Source: Membranipora membranacea
Lineage: Eukaryota; Bryozoa; Gymnolaemata; Cheilostomatida; Membraniporidae
Assembly: GCA_914767715.1 (NCBI GenBank)
Contig: OU612070.1
Span: forward strand, 17,658,025 to 17,722,024
Direction of reading: 5' to 3'
DNA length: 64,000 bases
The notes beneath the pieces were generated by a model that searched no databases, was not told the DNA's origin, and saw nothing but the letters and a program-made list of their open reading frames with translations. The position numbers and the translations under genes were made by a program. Below are positions 24,901-37,442 of the stretch, piece after piece. Position 1 is the first letter of the stretch, and each line of letters opens with the position of its first letter.

Positions 24901-26205
24901 GCTCTTCATTTAACAGATACTGCCATTGACCTGCCAGTGACAACACTGGAACAAAACCTGAAAGATTACATCAAATTCTCAGGGGTGTCTCTTATCAATG
25001 AAAACTGGACGCCGGGTCGGTAACATCACAAGACCACAGATGTCACTGCAGAAGTATGACAATGCCAATCTTTTTCTCTCAAAGAAATAACTAATAAACT
25101 ATAAGAGATTAGCGAAGTTTACTTACATTTTTGTAATTTGAAATGTCCGATTACTGTATTTGAATTGGTCGTTGCACTACTTACTATATTTTGACATGAG
25201 GGAAATCAAAAGCTTAGGCCTTTTTATCATTTGAAATATCCTATTCAGCGAGGCTTGAGTAGATCAATTGGACACAATTGATCACATCTCAAATTCAAAG
25301 CCCTTTAGTGGTTTCATGAGAATGTATTTATTTGCAGCTCTTAATTATTTAGTAGTGCCAATGAGTTCATGTGGTCACACACTGTTGACGCATTAATAAT
25401 CCTAGCTCAACCAACTGGAATGTGCTGATTGTGTTATAAATACATGACCAGCAGTTTAGCTGAATGTTGCACACAGTTACACACCAATTCTAGAGATAGA
25501 GAATCAGATACTCAACGTAGAAGATAGAAGTTACCATGCGTCAGTACCGCCAATCACGTAAGTCAACAACATTGTGATAACAATACTAGAAATGCCGCGA
25601 TCGATCATAAATGCCACAAAACTTCAGGGGTGTGGATGATAGACACTCAGGTTGTAGATTGAGTTTACGATTGATGGCCAATTGGCGATGTCATTACAAG
25701 TGCAAACTAAAATGGCTGTCCTTTCCATGTAACCTATGAGGAAGACAACCTGAGTATCATTAGTCTATGCACTTTGCAGGATTTGCTTGGATTTTTCCTC
25801 TCATTACTTCTACATGAATCTTACTTCGTATAGCCTTAGGGTACAATAATACAATTTGTATGACCTTTTGTCAATGTCATGAATGACCGCCCTTATTCAA
25901 TATGAAAGAAATTCTGGCTGAGATTTTCTTCACAACTTGGCAGTGAATATCTCTGCTCATGGGTATTTCCCAAACATGAGGCTACTTTTCCCAGAGTCTG
26001 ACTGGAAAACTCTCATACCTGGAGCAATATAGTAGGTGGCATGAATAGAAATCAATAGATATTGCAGTTTTAGCGCTCCCCTTTATTTACTTATAAGTTC
26101 TAAGAGCAGAAAACTCCAGCAAGATCTGCATTGTTCTCAGACTTTCCCTCGCCGTCGGCGAGGGGCAAAAGTCTGGGGGGCTCAGACTAGAGTATCATTG
26201 ACATA
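21978..26205. other. intergenic, no supported gene
   Basis: This is the gap between the MetE-like gene and the tRNA-like tandem repeat. I see no gene supported by a recognisable domain. It contains a perfect 16-bp-arm palindrome at 23784-23816, a poly(G) run near 24351-24367 and several AT-rich stretches. An open stretch of 36 codons near 24917-25022 with a possible acceptor before it is noted but not called. Confidence 0.5.
23784..23816. repeat. perfect 16-bp-arm palindrome
   Basis: 'ccatagatattaaaac', one T, then the exact reverse complement 'gttttaatatctatgg'. With a one-base centre it could extrude as a cruciform or mark the junction of a recently collapsed inverted repeat. No gene lies next to it. 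Confidence 0.9.
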
Positions 26206-26254
26206 TTAGGTGGCAGAACTCCCCCCTCAATTATTTTCAGTGAGTACAGCCATA

Positions 26255-26632
26255 GAATATAGCGCAACAGACATGTTATAATTGTGGTACAAACCACCAA
26301 GTAGTGTAAGAGATGATATGTAAAAAAAAAATCAGTTTTCACCGGGACTTGAACTTGGGCCTCTCGCGCAACAAACATGTTATAATTGTGTTATAAACCA
26401 CCCAGTAGTGAAAGGGATGATATGTAACAAAAAACTGTCTTCACCGGGATTTGAACCCGGGCCTCTCGCGCAACAAACATGTTATAACTGTGGTATAAAC
26501 CAACAAGTAGTGAAAGAGTTGATATGTAAATAAATCTGTTTTCACCGGGATTTGAACTTGGGCCTCCTGCGCAACAAACATGTTATTATTGTGGTATAAT
26601 CCACCAAGTAGTGAAAGAGATGATATGTAAAA
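26255..26632 (-). repeat. tandem repeat (101-104 bp) containing a tRNA-like 3' half
   Basis: The word 'gcgcaaca(a/g)acatgtta' recurs at 26262, 26366, 26468 and 26569. On the minus strand three of the units read 'gcgagaggcccgggttcaa' then 'atcccggtgaa', which is a tRNA T-arm with its B box and perfectly paired stem (ccggg/cccgg). The rest of the unit ('ttggtggtttataccacaat') is not tRNA. The first unit is degenerate. I infer tandem multiplication of a tRNA or SINE fragment. Reading frames here are by-products. Confidence 0.8.
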
Positions 26633-26639
26633 AAACATT

Positions 26640-27616
26640 GATTGATTTATTTATCCTCTCATCCTTTTGCACATGAAATGTGTTCATTACTTGAGAAACC
26701 TTACCATCAGCTCAGACCTGTTGAAATCTTCCAATCACAACCTAAGAATTAGCCTGAGCCTCCAGACTCTTGTCCATCCCCCCCCCCCCCCCCGCCTTCC
26801 ATACACCCAAGCCGTAATATGCAAAAAATATGTAACAAGGTGAACAGCTAGCAGTAGATAGATGGAGCTTAAACTGGCGTTGGCATAGAGCAAATTGTCA
26901 GAGATTAAGATAGTATAATAACAATGACAGTATTTTAGTATCTTTGGTAATTATAGGCCGATTGATAGATCATGCATTTGATTGCGAGGCATCCATAAAA
27001 GGTTGTGACATTCGGAGTTAGGACATCTCGCTGATGAATTATAAAATGTCATGTCACAATCAGCAAGTCAATCACATGTTAATTCTCTTCCCTTACATGG
27101 TAGTAATTACATTCTTATCAAGTAAAGTTTCAAATGATATCACTTGAATGACATAGATCAATCGATTGACAATCAATGGGGTGACAAATCGGCCACTGAT
27201 AAGCGATTTCAGAATCAAACCCAATTCGTCAATATTCGATTTTCTAAACCAATGTCTTTAATAGCCAACAGCTGACTGCTTCATTTTCACATCTACATCA
27301 ACTTGTAGGAATTTCATACAAGTAAAATTTAATACTCATGATCTCAATTAATCAAAATTCCTCATCCTCACTCTTTAGCTCATACACTACTGTATCTTTT
27401 GGTTGGAGGCACATAACAATTAGTTTCTTGCATCGTGATAAATCACTTGAAGTCATCTAGGCATATTATTGTCTATCTATACCTACTCATTAGATAGTAC
27501 TTTGCGTACTTTATTTTGTTGTGTGCTCTACTACTGGAAAGTCAACTAAAACTACCACTCATACAATCAAACATTGTTGTTGTAACCTTCAGCTGGCGGG
27601 GATTAATATTACAAAG
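26640..27616. other. intergenic, upstream region of the CAP gene
   Basis: I see no gene. There is a poly(C) run at about 26779-26793. No convincing TATA box stands out immediately upstream of the proposed CAP start. Confidence 0.4.
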
Positions 27617-30600
27617 ATGAATGGTATGCATATTTACTTGGAATACACATTAAATATTATATATTAAATATTATTAGGTACTTATGTGACACAATGACTT
27701 GAAAGTGTCACAGGCTTCGTGTTGTCCCACTTGCTTTGCTATCTGGTATAGTTTTGTCTAAGTTTGGTCAAACTCTACCTGCGTTGCTGGTAGTGCTTTC
27801 CATATCGACCACCTTTCTAACACGGTTTGGTGATATTGGATATCGGTGATATTGGAAAGCCACTAACAGAACAATGACAGAACTCAAACTAGGTTTTGCC
27901 AAAATTGTCCCCCCCCCCCCGTCTGGTTTGACTTTCATATGATTTTGGGGATTTAGCCTGATTGATTTACCTTGCTGCAGAAAATAATGGTTATATAACT
28001 CAAGGCTGATCTGTTATATTTATTGTGTCTTTCGAAGATTTGGTTACTTATTGAGATTGACTAATCGTTTAATTGTGATAATTTTTGTAGCTTTTTGTGC
28101 GGGAGTACTGTTAGCTCTACTCTGCGGCATCTCACTGAGCGAGGTAACTATCACTACTCAACCCCACCCCCTCAACCACCATCACTACTCACCCCCCTCC
28201 CCTCAACCGCCATCCATTTAATAGATACAAATCAAATTGATATTGATCCGAAACACTAAGAGGCAGGAGACTCATTTCTGATAAAAAAGCTGAGAAGATG
28301 AGATCCAACTGCCAGCTTATCCAAACCTTCTTGCTGCAGATACTTTCTTTGGGAGGGTTTTGGGTCAGTGTTAGACTAGATTGTGTACTGACTGATACAT
28401 CAATTTGAACATTTTTGGCTGTAAATTGAGTCAGGTGAATGTGGTGTTATTTTCCAAACTGTAGATTGAGAACAAACATTAGAAACTTTTGACCACACTG
28501 ATTGTTATTTTTTCAGGCAGTTGATCTGCCGGATTGTATTGCAGAGAAATTCTATAGATTCTCAGAAGACCACACAGCCTGTGTTTCCCCCTCAGAGAAC
28601 GTCTTATTGGGAGGTTAGTCTAAGATCTAACAATGATTTGGAGTATCCCATGATGCAATGTTTATGAGATCAGATCAGGTCGATAACAATCTATGCGAGT
28701 CTGCCCTGATATCCAGAGGAATTGCATGTTAAAGTTATATTAGGTGTAGGCTAGTAGCAATCCTAAATATCTCACTCTCCGATGCTAAGCATAGCTGAGC
28801 TTTTGAGAGAATATCTCAGACATCTTCTGTTGATATCATCAATCACTGAACTTGAGTGAGGATACATGATATAGGATATATAGTTATTCTGTGATGTAGG
28901 TTATCTGGAGTTTATTGACCTAGCACAGAGATGTGTCTAACCAAAAACCATTTACATCCACTCTATGATGTGTTGGTAATAGAGTCATTGGTAATAGCAA
29001 TGAGTATTTATAATCTTTGGTAATAGTATAATCAGAATTGTGGGAAATAAATCTTGACAAAGATGAGTGGCCAATTTGTTTTGTACCTATTTGACAGCTA
29101 TGATGGGTTTACACCACATAATGACAGAGTAATGATATATCCTTACTCTGTGACATATATAGGAATAGTACATTTATCGCAGTGAATCCTACAAAGCGCT
29201 GGTGGTAATAACAATGACTGGTAATGATGTTGAATCAGACGATTTACTTTTTGGCATAAGTCCGTAAAAAATTACATTTGATATTTTCAGTGATACATTA
29301 TTGGAGGCTCTTCCTGATACTTCTACACATATAAAAAAAAAAGGAAAGTTCACGCCATCACCTTCACATCATTTTGCAGTCATCAGATTTGTATTGGTGA
29401 TCGTAAATCTGATAACTCTTTTTACATGACCCGTGTCAATTGGCTTGTCCTTTCGATTGCTTCTTTGTCTATATTTAAAAAAGATCCACCCTTGCCAGCT
29501 ATTCAAAGTGTGAAATCCTCTTGAATGTGGAGCTATATATAGCCGATTGGATACAAGGGATATTTTATTGGGATGTGTGTAGGATAATGGCAGAACGTAG
29601 AAATCTGATAAAAATTTCATAATATTCAATCTATTGAAATAAACTCTGTGTTCTTGAGGAACACACACTAGTTACGAATCCCTTATCAAAAAATTGCTGT
29701 GGCAGAATTGAAAACTAGAACTTCGGATCGAAAAATACTATGTAATGCTCTGGAATTGGAGGTATTGCCTAAAGTAAAATAAGAATATTATCAAGGGGGC
29801 TATTTCGAGATGGAGGAAAGTAATATCGTTGTAGGCAGAAGTATTTTTTAATTAACCCTGATTATTTTACAGGAGTGTCAGAAGCCGATAAAACACTGAT
29901 TGTGAATAAACACAATGAGCTGAGAGCCTTACAGTCAGCCACTGATATGGAACTTATGGTATGTTTATACCACACCTGGGTGGTCGTTTCCCTTCAACCC
30001 AGAAGTGGGTGGTCTTTCTTAGCAACCAGAGTGGTCTCTAGCCTGTCTTGACAAGCTTGTCATGACAGGCTGGTTGGTCTCTTTCTTAGTTAATAAAGCT
30101 TTATATGGCACTTTGAAGAGTATGCCATAATGGAGTTGTATGGGATTCCCAAATAGGTTATGGCTTATAAATGTCTATGGTTTTGACAGTTATACTATGG
30201 GATTCCCAGTTATCCTATGGGATTCCAGTTGAATGGTGCGTTGGGGGATTGTTGATGTAATCATAACCATTTCTCACGGAGAGACACACTATAAAGTGTT
30301 CGAGGGAATGAGATGGCAAAAAATTAAACAGACAATGCCAACTAAACTCCCTTGTCTTGTCAATCTAGGCAACTTAGGCGATAGATGTGTACAACAAAAT
30401 TTTTCTTGTGATATCGTCGATGATTATATCACAATCATCGGCAATATCACAAGAAAAATCTTGTCTTCTCTAACTCATTGATTGTTGGTTTTATTGATAC
30501 GTTTTTGGTACTTGGTTTTTTGTTTTATTGTTGATTTTATTGGATTGGGTTGGATTTATTGGTACTTGGCCGGCCATGTTGATAAGGTTCTGAACAAGAA

Positions 30601-33600
30601 AAGTTCGAACAGTCCGAACAAGAAATATTAAAGTAAATGAGATTTCCATACAATGCAAATTTAGCCTAGGGTGCAAATGAAATGCCAGAAATATGCATAA
30701 AGATAGCAGAGTTGCAACCATGGACTTATTATTAGTATAATATAGTTTATGATTACTCTATCAATGCAACACATCATCCAAACAATGGCCTCTCCTATTT
30801 ATTATGACATGCCATGCAGACTGACATTATTTGATATAAGTTATTGAGATCGACAGTGGAAGTTGACCTTGCGTGTCATGGATGGCCACAATAGAAGGAT
30901 GTTCTCATGTATCATTTCATGACACACTAACATGACATACATAATTACAGGGTTAGGCAACACGGGAGTGTGCATGTACCTAGTAGTATTACATAACATA
31001 ACTATAAATATTTGTGTGTTTACAGGGATTTATGAACTTCATTACCTGACACCCTTGGGGGGGGGGGTTGTTGTGATGTCCCATACATTACTTAATATAC
31101 CCATTGCTGTTTATTTCTAATTTTCTTTTAGGAGTGGGATGACGAAGTCGCTGCCATAGCTCAAAGGTGGACAGATAATTGTGATTTTGCCCATGATGCA
31201 GTCAGGACGATACCAGGCAGATTCTCTGTAGGACAGAACCTTGCATCAGGATATGGCACATGGGACGCAGCTATACAAGGATGGTATGACGAGATAGATG
31301 ATTTCACATTTGGTGATCAGGGAGCCAATGATTTCTCTGCTGTTGGCCATTACACTCAGGTAGGCATATTATGAGAAATAAATCATCCAAGACTTGCTAA
31401 TATTTTTAGGAAGGCTTTTTAGGAATTATACTTTAAAAAGTACAAAAATTTCCGATTCATTTCACCAACCTAGACTAGAATTTTGTGTAACTGAGCATAT
31501 TTTCACCATTATACTGTTTTAGCTAGTATGGGCAAAGTCTGCCAAGATCGGGTGTGGATACACTGAGTGTAGTAACCTCAACAGATTCTATGCATGTAAC
31601 TACGGACCAGCGTAAGTAACTAAGGGCCTGTGTAAGTAGTCCGTCCTGAGTTAGTACCTACTGTCCCACTTTAGTACCTATGGTCATATGTAAGTAATGC
31701 TGTACCTACGTATGAACCTGCGGTCCCGTGTTCGTAGTGAGTACCTACGGTCTTGGGTAAGTAGTTCATAACAACGGTCCTGCAACACCAGCAAGTAGCT
31801 ACGGTCACAAGAAAGTGAAGAGACGTGAAATAGGGAATCTTCAGTGAGACTTTCGCCCACTGCCCTCCCTTTTCAACAAATGAATTTAGCTATTTCAATC
31901 ATAGCACTGACAGAACAGTCGGTATTCAGTAGCTTCTGCTAACAGGTCGTTCGTATGACCATTGTGCTTTAACTTTGATCGGCCCCCCCAAGTAGTGGCA
32001 ATCAATTCTCAATACAAAAGTTTATTGATGGAATGCCTACCAGCAACCTGTGGGACGTGGAGGTTCATCACCTACCATTGAGCCTCGCATACTTAGGGTG
32101 TTATTATGAACTCCATATTTGACCCATCATGTAACTTATAAATTCTTTTATGTCTGAAGGCGTTGATATGAGCTACCTCATGTCTATGATGTTTTGTTTG
32201 TAGAGGTAATAACGCTTGGTGGGAGCCTTACACACAAGGTTCTAAGTGTGGGGATTGTGCTGGTAGCTGTACGGATGACTTGTGTGGTAAGTCTGAGATA
32301 GAGCTGTGAAGCGTCAGGGAAACCCACATATAGAGCTGTGCAGCATCAGGGAAACCCCAACTTGGTTTTATCCAAACACAAAATTAAGCATTTGTTGCGG
32401 TCATATCTAAATACTTTGGTATAGTATTTGTGCTTATGGTTGCGATATTACATGGATCAAGTTTGATCCAATTTACCCCCAGTCCGATTATCCCCATTCT
32501 ACTGGTGAGCCACTGGTGAATTGGATCATGCTGGATCTAGGTATTATAGGATTGATTTGCTGACCTGTCCCGTTTGTTTTCAACATACCTGTGAGCAATA
32601 AGTTTAAACAAAATTAATTTTATAATAACATAAGGCCTTTAATCGTCTCAGCTGCTAGGAAAATCTTAAAATTAATTGGAATTATTATGAAAGCAGATCG
32701 GTTTTCAAACATCTGAAATTTTGATAGAAATTTTCTTGATATTTGATATTGTCTCATCTGGGGGAAGAAAACTAAACTTTCACTAAAATAGAGCAGAGAA
32801 CTTAATTATTTTGAAGATATGACCATTAGCTAATGGAAAACTTAGCTGCTAAATAGGTCATATATATACCTATGACCATCCTGGCTTGGGTGTTGCCAGC
32901 TTGATCAAAGATATATTATGACTAATAATAGCGTATCATGTGAACATGTAACTGTAACTGTAAGTGATATTCTCAAACAGAGTAGGCCTTATCAATACCT
33001 GGTTGCCCACATCACTCAACACCCTCGTATTTAAACAAAGATAACCCTGACAAACATTGAGCTTATGTGAGAAATCTGACAGCTGAGAATAGAAATTTCA
33101 TGTATCTTCTTGTTAAAAGGTTACTATATACCATCCCTATCATGCCAATCACAAATAATTGATCAGATATCAGTTGTGACAGAGATAATGTTAGTGACAG
33201 CACCATAGACTCCACCCTAGTCAAACTCTGAGCACTCAGACTACTATTTGTACAGTAGCACTGGCACCATATAATAGAATGAATGATAATCACATGATAA
33301 CAATAACAGAATGATATGTAACGTCTGTGGGTAGGATGAGCTGCAGGAAAACTGAAATCGATCTATGATAACATTTAAAATCAGAAGCTTATGAGAATTC
33401 CTCACCAGCTGGTAGGATGATATCAAAATTTATGCTTTATGCAACATGGCGAAATTGATGTTTCACGTCGGTGTTTCACGTCGGTGTATCGAGAACCATA
33501 TTACAATCTCAATAATATATCATTCAGATTGCGGAGGAAAGGTGTGTGAAAATGGAGGAACTCTGGATTTGGAGACGTGTGAATGCAGTTGTCTGAAGAG

Positions 33601-35435
33601 CTGGCATCTACCAGAGACCTGTGCATGTAAGTCCAACATTAACAGCAGTGTCATCGTTAAGTATTTAGGGGAGAAAAAGTTTGCCACCTAGAACTGCACA
33701 TGTCTAAAATAGCAATCCTTTTTGTAGCTAGTAAAATTTACTCATTTCTTTTGATTAACTCCCACCTCAGCTAGAGAAATTTGTTGCAGAACCTAACTAA
33801 ACGAAACTCTAGCTAGATTTTACTCGGCTATGTATGTGAATTAGCCACATCTAGAGTTGCTTACAGATTAAATCAGTCATCGAGGTTGAGTCAGTGTAAG
33901 TTTGAATACAAAACCAGGGATATGTCATATATTTAGAGAAAAACCGAGCAGTAGAGGGGGAGCAACTTCAAACTAGAAAAATTATTCCTGCGATAGATAA
34001 ATCTGTAGGCTAAAAATTCACATTCCTATACAAGGCCATTCTAGTATCATTTGATAGCTCATATTGAGACATAGTATTGGTAACGCAGATTAAATTCACC
34101 TTTCACATCGTCAAAATATTTGTTTTGTTTTAGCTCACTTGCTCGTGTGTAGGGAATGGAGACTATTAGATTTGTATTTTTAGTGAACTGTACAGAGGTG
34201 ACTGAAGGTAGTGCTTGTAAGACCGGAGGAGGTTTTTATGGTAATTGTCAGAGATACTCTAATGTACCGTACGAGTGTCCGATACACTGTGACATCTGTC
34301 CATGTAAGTACCACTATGAGAGCAGGCCTTCTCCATACACAGATATATATGTGAACTTTATTTGGCCATCAAGCCACTTGGACATAAGAGATCATGGATA
34401 ATAAAAACAAAAGGTAAAACAAATCAAGTGACTTTAAAACATTGTTGTCACTATTATGTAGTGTTATCTCCTATTGTTGTTCTCGAGTTCACCGGGTAGA
34501 AAGTGATCCAGCAAAGATAAGAAACATTTCTAACAGACAAGTTTTGGGCTGTGATGTTGTTTCTGATTGCCTATTATGGTATCCCATTACCCACCATTGT
34601 CCCCCTTGTCAAAGCCAATGGTTGTTGAAAGAATACCACATAATACGATTTGAACAAGATTATCAAGTATTTGACCGATTTTATATGTACTAGTGTGCTC
34701 ATTGGAATGTACTAGATTGATGTATTTTACAGACGAGTTTCACACACCAAGGCTTGTCCAGGTCTATAAAAAACAGGCTTCATCTGCTATGAACATATTA
34801 TTACTCTAAAAAAAAAAATTTCTAATCGGCCAACAGCGAATTTTACGACCATCCTGATTTGCATCATGATAATGTAAATTCCATTTTTAAATTTATTAAA
34901 AAATAGTGCCCAACAATCACACCGATACATTGATAGCTTGCAGCTGATAGGGATTCTGCAGAAACACACATTATATATATATATATATGTTTCTGTTTTC
35001 TTGTATATGTATATGTTATCCTATAAAATAGGGATTTTTATTTCACAATGTCTAAATATCAGTATTGAATTATTGCAATTTGTTCTCACTCACTCAAAAC
35101 ATTTGATATGAGTACAAGATGAGTATCTAACGCCTGCAGAATTTATTGCCTCAGTTTAGAATTGTTTATGCCTTCCATTTAGATTTTGTACCTCAGTCAT
35201 GGCTGAGAACTAGGAGTTGTCCTAGCTAGTGCTATAAGTGCACAACTTCAAATAATCAAATTACTGTTTTTATCACATCCTACATTCTACTCCTATCACA
35301 GATTCGGGAGTGGGTTATGATGATGGTAGTAGTGGCGGTGCTGATGGAGACGAGAGCCCAGGAGGGGATGCTTCACGCTTCACATCACCTGTACTCCTCC
35401 TCTCAACATGCCTGATGATGTACTTTTTAGCCTAA
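27617..35435 (+). CDS. CAP-superfamily protein with EGF and ShK domains, GPI-type tail
   Basis: Ten exons: 27617-27623, 28091-28143, 28517-28613, 29873-29958, 31132-31359, 31523-31611, 32204-32286, 33528-33626, 34184-34303, 35302-35435; 331 aa, all phases agree. The 7-nt first exon ('MN') is the weakest join. Residues 1-19 form a signal peptide ('FCAGVLLALLCGISLS'). The CAP domain spans about 55-205: 'NKHNELRAL' (His66), 'VGQNLASGYGTWDAAIQGWY', the signature 'GHYTQLVW' (His154) and 'ACNYGPAGNNAW'. Next is an EGF-like module (about 215-247, 'CENGGTLDLETCECSC'), then a six-cysteine ShKT module (about 250-287, ending 'CPIHCDIC'). The C-terminus has a Gly/Asp/Ser linker and a hydrophobic end ('SPVLLLSTCLMMYFLA') with no tail, fitting GPI anchorage. 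Secreted CAP proteins bind sterols or act in defence, reproduction or matrix; the role here is unknown. Further small exons in the long introns cannot be excluded. Confidence 0.85.
30399..30459. repeat. hairpin, 27-bp arms with 7-nt loop
   Basis: 'atttttcttgtgatatcg' then 'tcgatgatt', a loop 'atatcac', then the reverse complement with two mismatches. It lies in a CAP-gene intron (between exons 4 and 5), where a transcript would fold into a strong stem. Confidence 0.85.
31598..31815 (+). repeat. degenerate ~20-bp array seeded by a splice donor
   Basis: Beginning with the end of CAP exon 6 ('aactacggaccagc|gtaagt'), related units follow: 'aactaagggcctgtgtaagt', 'acctactgtcccactttagt', 'acctatggtcatatgtaagt', 'acctgcggtcccgtgttcgt', 'acctacggtcttgggtaagt', 'agctacggtcacaagaaagt'. 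About nine or ten units are recognisable. The real donor is fixed by reading frame at 31612; later units are decayed copies in the intron. Confidence 0.65.
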
Positions 35436-35933
35436 AGAGCCTCACATGTCCTTCATTAGTGTCAAATCACTGTAGGTAACTTGAATGAATGGTACGCCAA
35501 GTTTATCTACTGTCAGCATCAGCTTCCAGAATGTTCTATATATGACCGGGAGGAATCTACCATGCCCACTTTTATTTGCTCACTAACATTTGACACCACC
35601 GATCACATATTATTTGAAATATAATTTATTTTCATACCCCAACTCTGAGGGATTCTATTTGAAAGCTAGAGGAACATCTCTTCACTTACCTTGGAATTTG
35701 CTCAGTTAAAAGTTCAGTGTTATTGTCATTCTATATCGAAAGCTCATTTGTATTTTTATTACGAGTGTTTTTCTTGAATATGTATATTTCTAAATATATA
35801 TATTGACATATATACAGGTGTACGGGTCTACTACTGTGTTGTCAATGGAATTTGCTAAAAGAAAAATAGTAAACACTAAGCTGAGTGACTCTCGTATATA
35901 TCACACCTACTTGATTAAGTCGTATTCTCAATA
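35436..35933. other. convergent 3' gap between CAP gene and unknown gene
   Basis: This 0.5-kb gap separates two converging genes. It is AT-rich and must hold both transcript ends. I see no other feature. Confidence 0.5.
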
Positions 35934-36952
35934 TTATCCGACATCACCCTCTGAACTTTCAGCTTGGGAAGTGAAGTTCTGATCAATAGTCAGCTGCCCT
36001 AAATCCTCAGGTTTTATGTCACTAGGCACCACACCATCTAACTCTTCAGATTGTATTGAGAGATGATCAGATTTCACAAGCTCTAGTTTCTCTTCAGCGG
36101 TAAGAGCCTGCTGCTCAGGGAAAAGTCTTTGAGCCAGTGGGTTTATCTTGAGAGGCTCATCGCCTACTGAACTGTCTACTCTCTCGTTACTACCTGAGAA
36201 CAAACCCTCCACTCTATCACTCATCTGTTTTATCATACTTGATTTCTCTGCCTTGCCGCTCAGCCTATACAACTTCTCAAGCCGTCTCTCTGTAAACAAT
36301 CAGACCGAGTATAAAGTTATCAGACCATTTGATAATTCAATGTACCATGTGATATGATAAAGAAGGTGATAAGCTGGTATGATCAATTTTTAAATCCATA
36401 GTTATATGAAGCATTCCGAGCTCTATTTTGTCTGGTTAAAAGTTTGGGGGTCAGGCAAAATACAATATGACTTATATTGTTGATGGCATATTATTACACT
36501 GCTTGGAAGTTGAGAAATCAGACAGAAAATTAGCAGCAACCAGCAAAAAAAAACTTAACATGGGTGGGCATGGGCATGTACTACCAATGGGTACTCCCTG
36601 GTACAATATTATGTAAGACATTCAGTTGTGTATGTGATGATAAGTTGATTGGTATGTACTGACCAAGTTTACTCAGGTAGGTTTGATCAACTTCAAATTG
36701 CAGGTTATTGCTGGTATCATGATCGCTGTTTGTGTTGACAAATCCAACTAAATCCTGACACTGCTCAAGAGACATGGATGAAAAGTCGTCAGATGATAGT
36801 GTTCGTTCGTCCCCACATGCGTTATCCAACTCCTCTGTACTGCCTAGTTCAATTTTCCAAGGATCTGGGCTGAGGGCATCTACCTCAGAAGGCTCACCGC
36901 TTCTGCTATCAGTCATCCACATACTCTCACTGAACGCCCAGTCGTTAGCCAT
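35934..36952 (-). CDS. unknown acidic, Ser-rich protein
   Basis: Two exons on the minus strand, 36952-36664 and 36289-35934, with a phase-1 intron, giving 214 aa. The protein starts 'MANDWAFSESMWM', is rich in Asp, Glu and Ser, and has a basic helical stretch just after the intron ('ERRLEKLYRLSGKAEKSSMI'). I see no signal peptide, membrane segment, cysteine pattern or catalytic motif. The composition suggests an intracellular, partly disordered protein, possibly with a short helix at 'LEKLYRLSG'. I do not recognise the family. The exon join is supported by good splice sites and continuous charge-rich sequence. The start codon has no competing upstream ATG in the same open stretch. Confidence 0.65.
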
Positions 36953-37440
36953 TGTAACTGAAAATCAAGATAAATTAGGGACTAGTAACACCAATCCGCC
37001 ATAGCCATGGACGGCAGGACATTTTCGGACACTTTTGAAACTATATTTAGCTCCCTTCTCGTGTACCTACTTCACCAGAAAAAAAGGTTTACTCCTGGAT
37101 AAGGAGTTCTGATATGAGAATTATTGATGGCAAACCGCATCAAATTGCAATTATTATACCTCCATCTCAATCATTGAGCTGGGCTGACTGGATTGGATTA
37201 TTGTGCAATCTATACGAGAGACATTATTTACAATACAATATATATACATACTAACTTTACCCACAAGTACACATGCTATATATATTATATTAAAACCAAA
37301 GAGTAACAGGGGTTACTCCTTGATTAAAACAATGGTAACAAAAAAATCAATTTTCTTCTGGTCTCACCTCAGAGAGTGCGTCATTGACCTGAAACTTCAA
37401 CCTATCTTACTAAGAGTAGGTTAAAGGTAGGGGTAAAAGA
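36953..37440. other. upstream region of the unknown gene, no gene seen
   Basis: AT-rich non-coding sequence between the start of the unknown gene and the truncated LINE. The divergent nuclear receptor starts 2.7 kb further on, so this is probably promoter and 5' flank, interrupted by the LINE. Confidence 0.4.
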
Positions 37441-37442
37441 AA

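Noticed and set aside
24909-25022. Open stretch of about 36 codons after a possible acceptor ('tttaacag'), reading 'AIDLPVTTLEQNLKDYIKF'
   Set aside because: No recognisable domain, no partner exon, and a stop follows at once. The length is within chance for this base composition.
26220-26640. Functional tRNA gene
   Set aside because: Only the T-arm half is present in each unit; no acceptor or D-arm can be folded.
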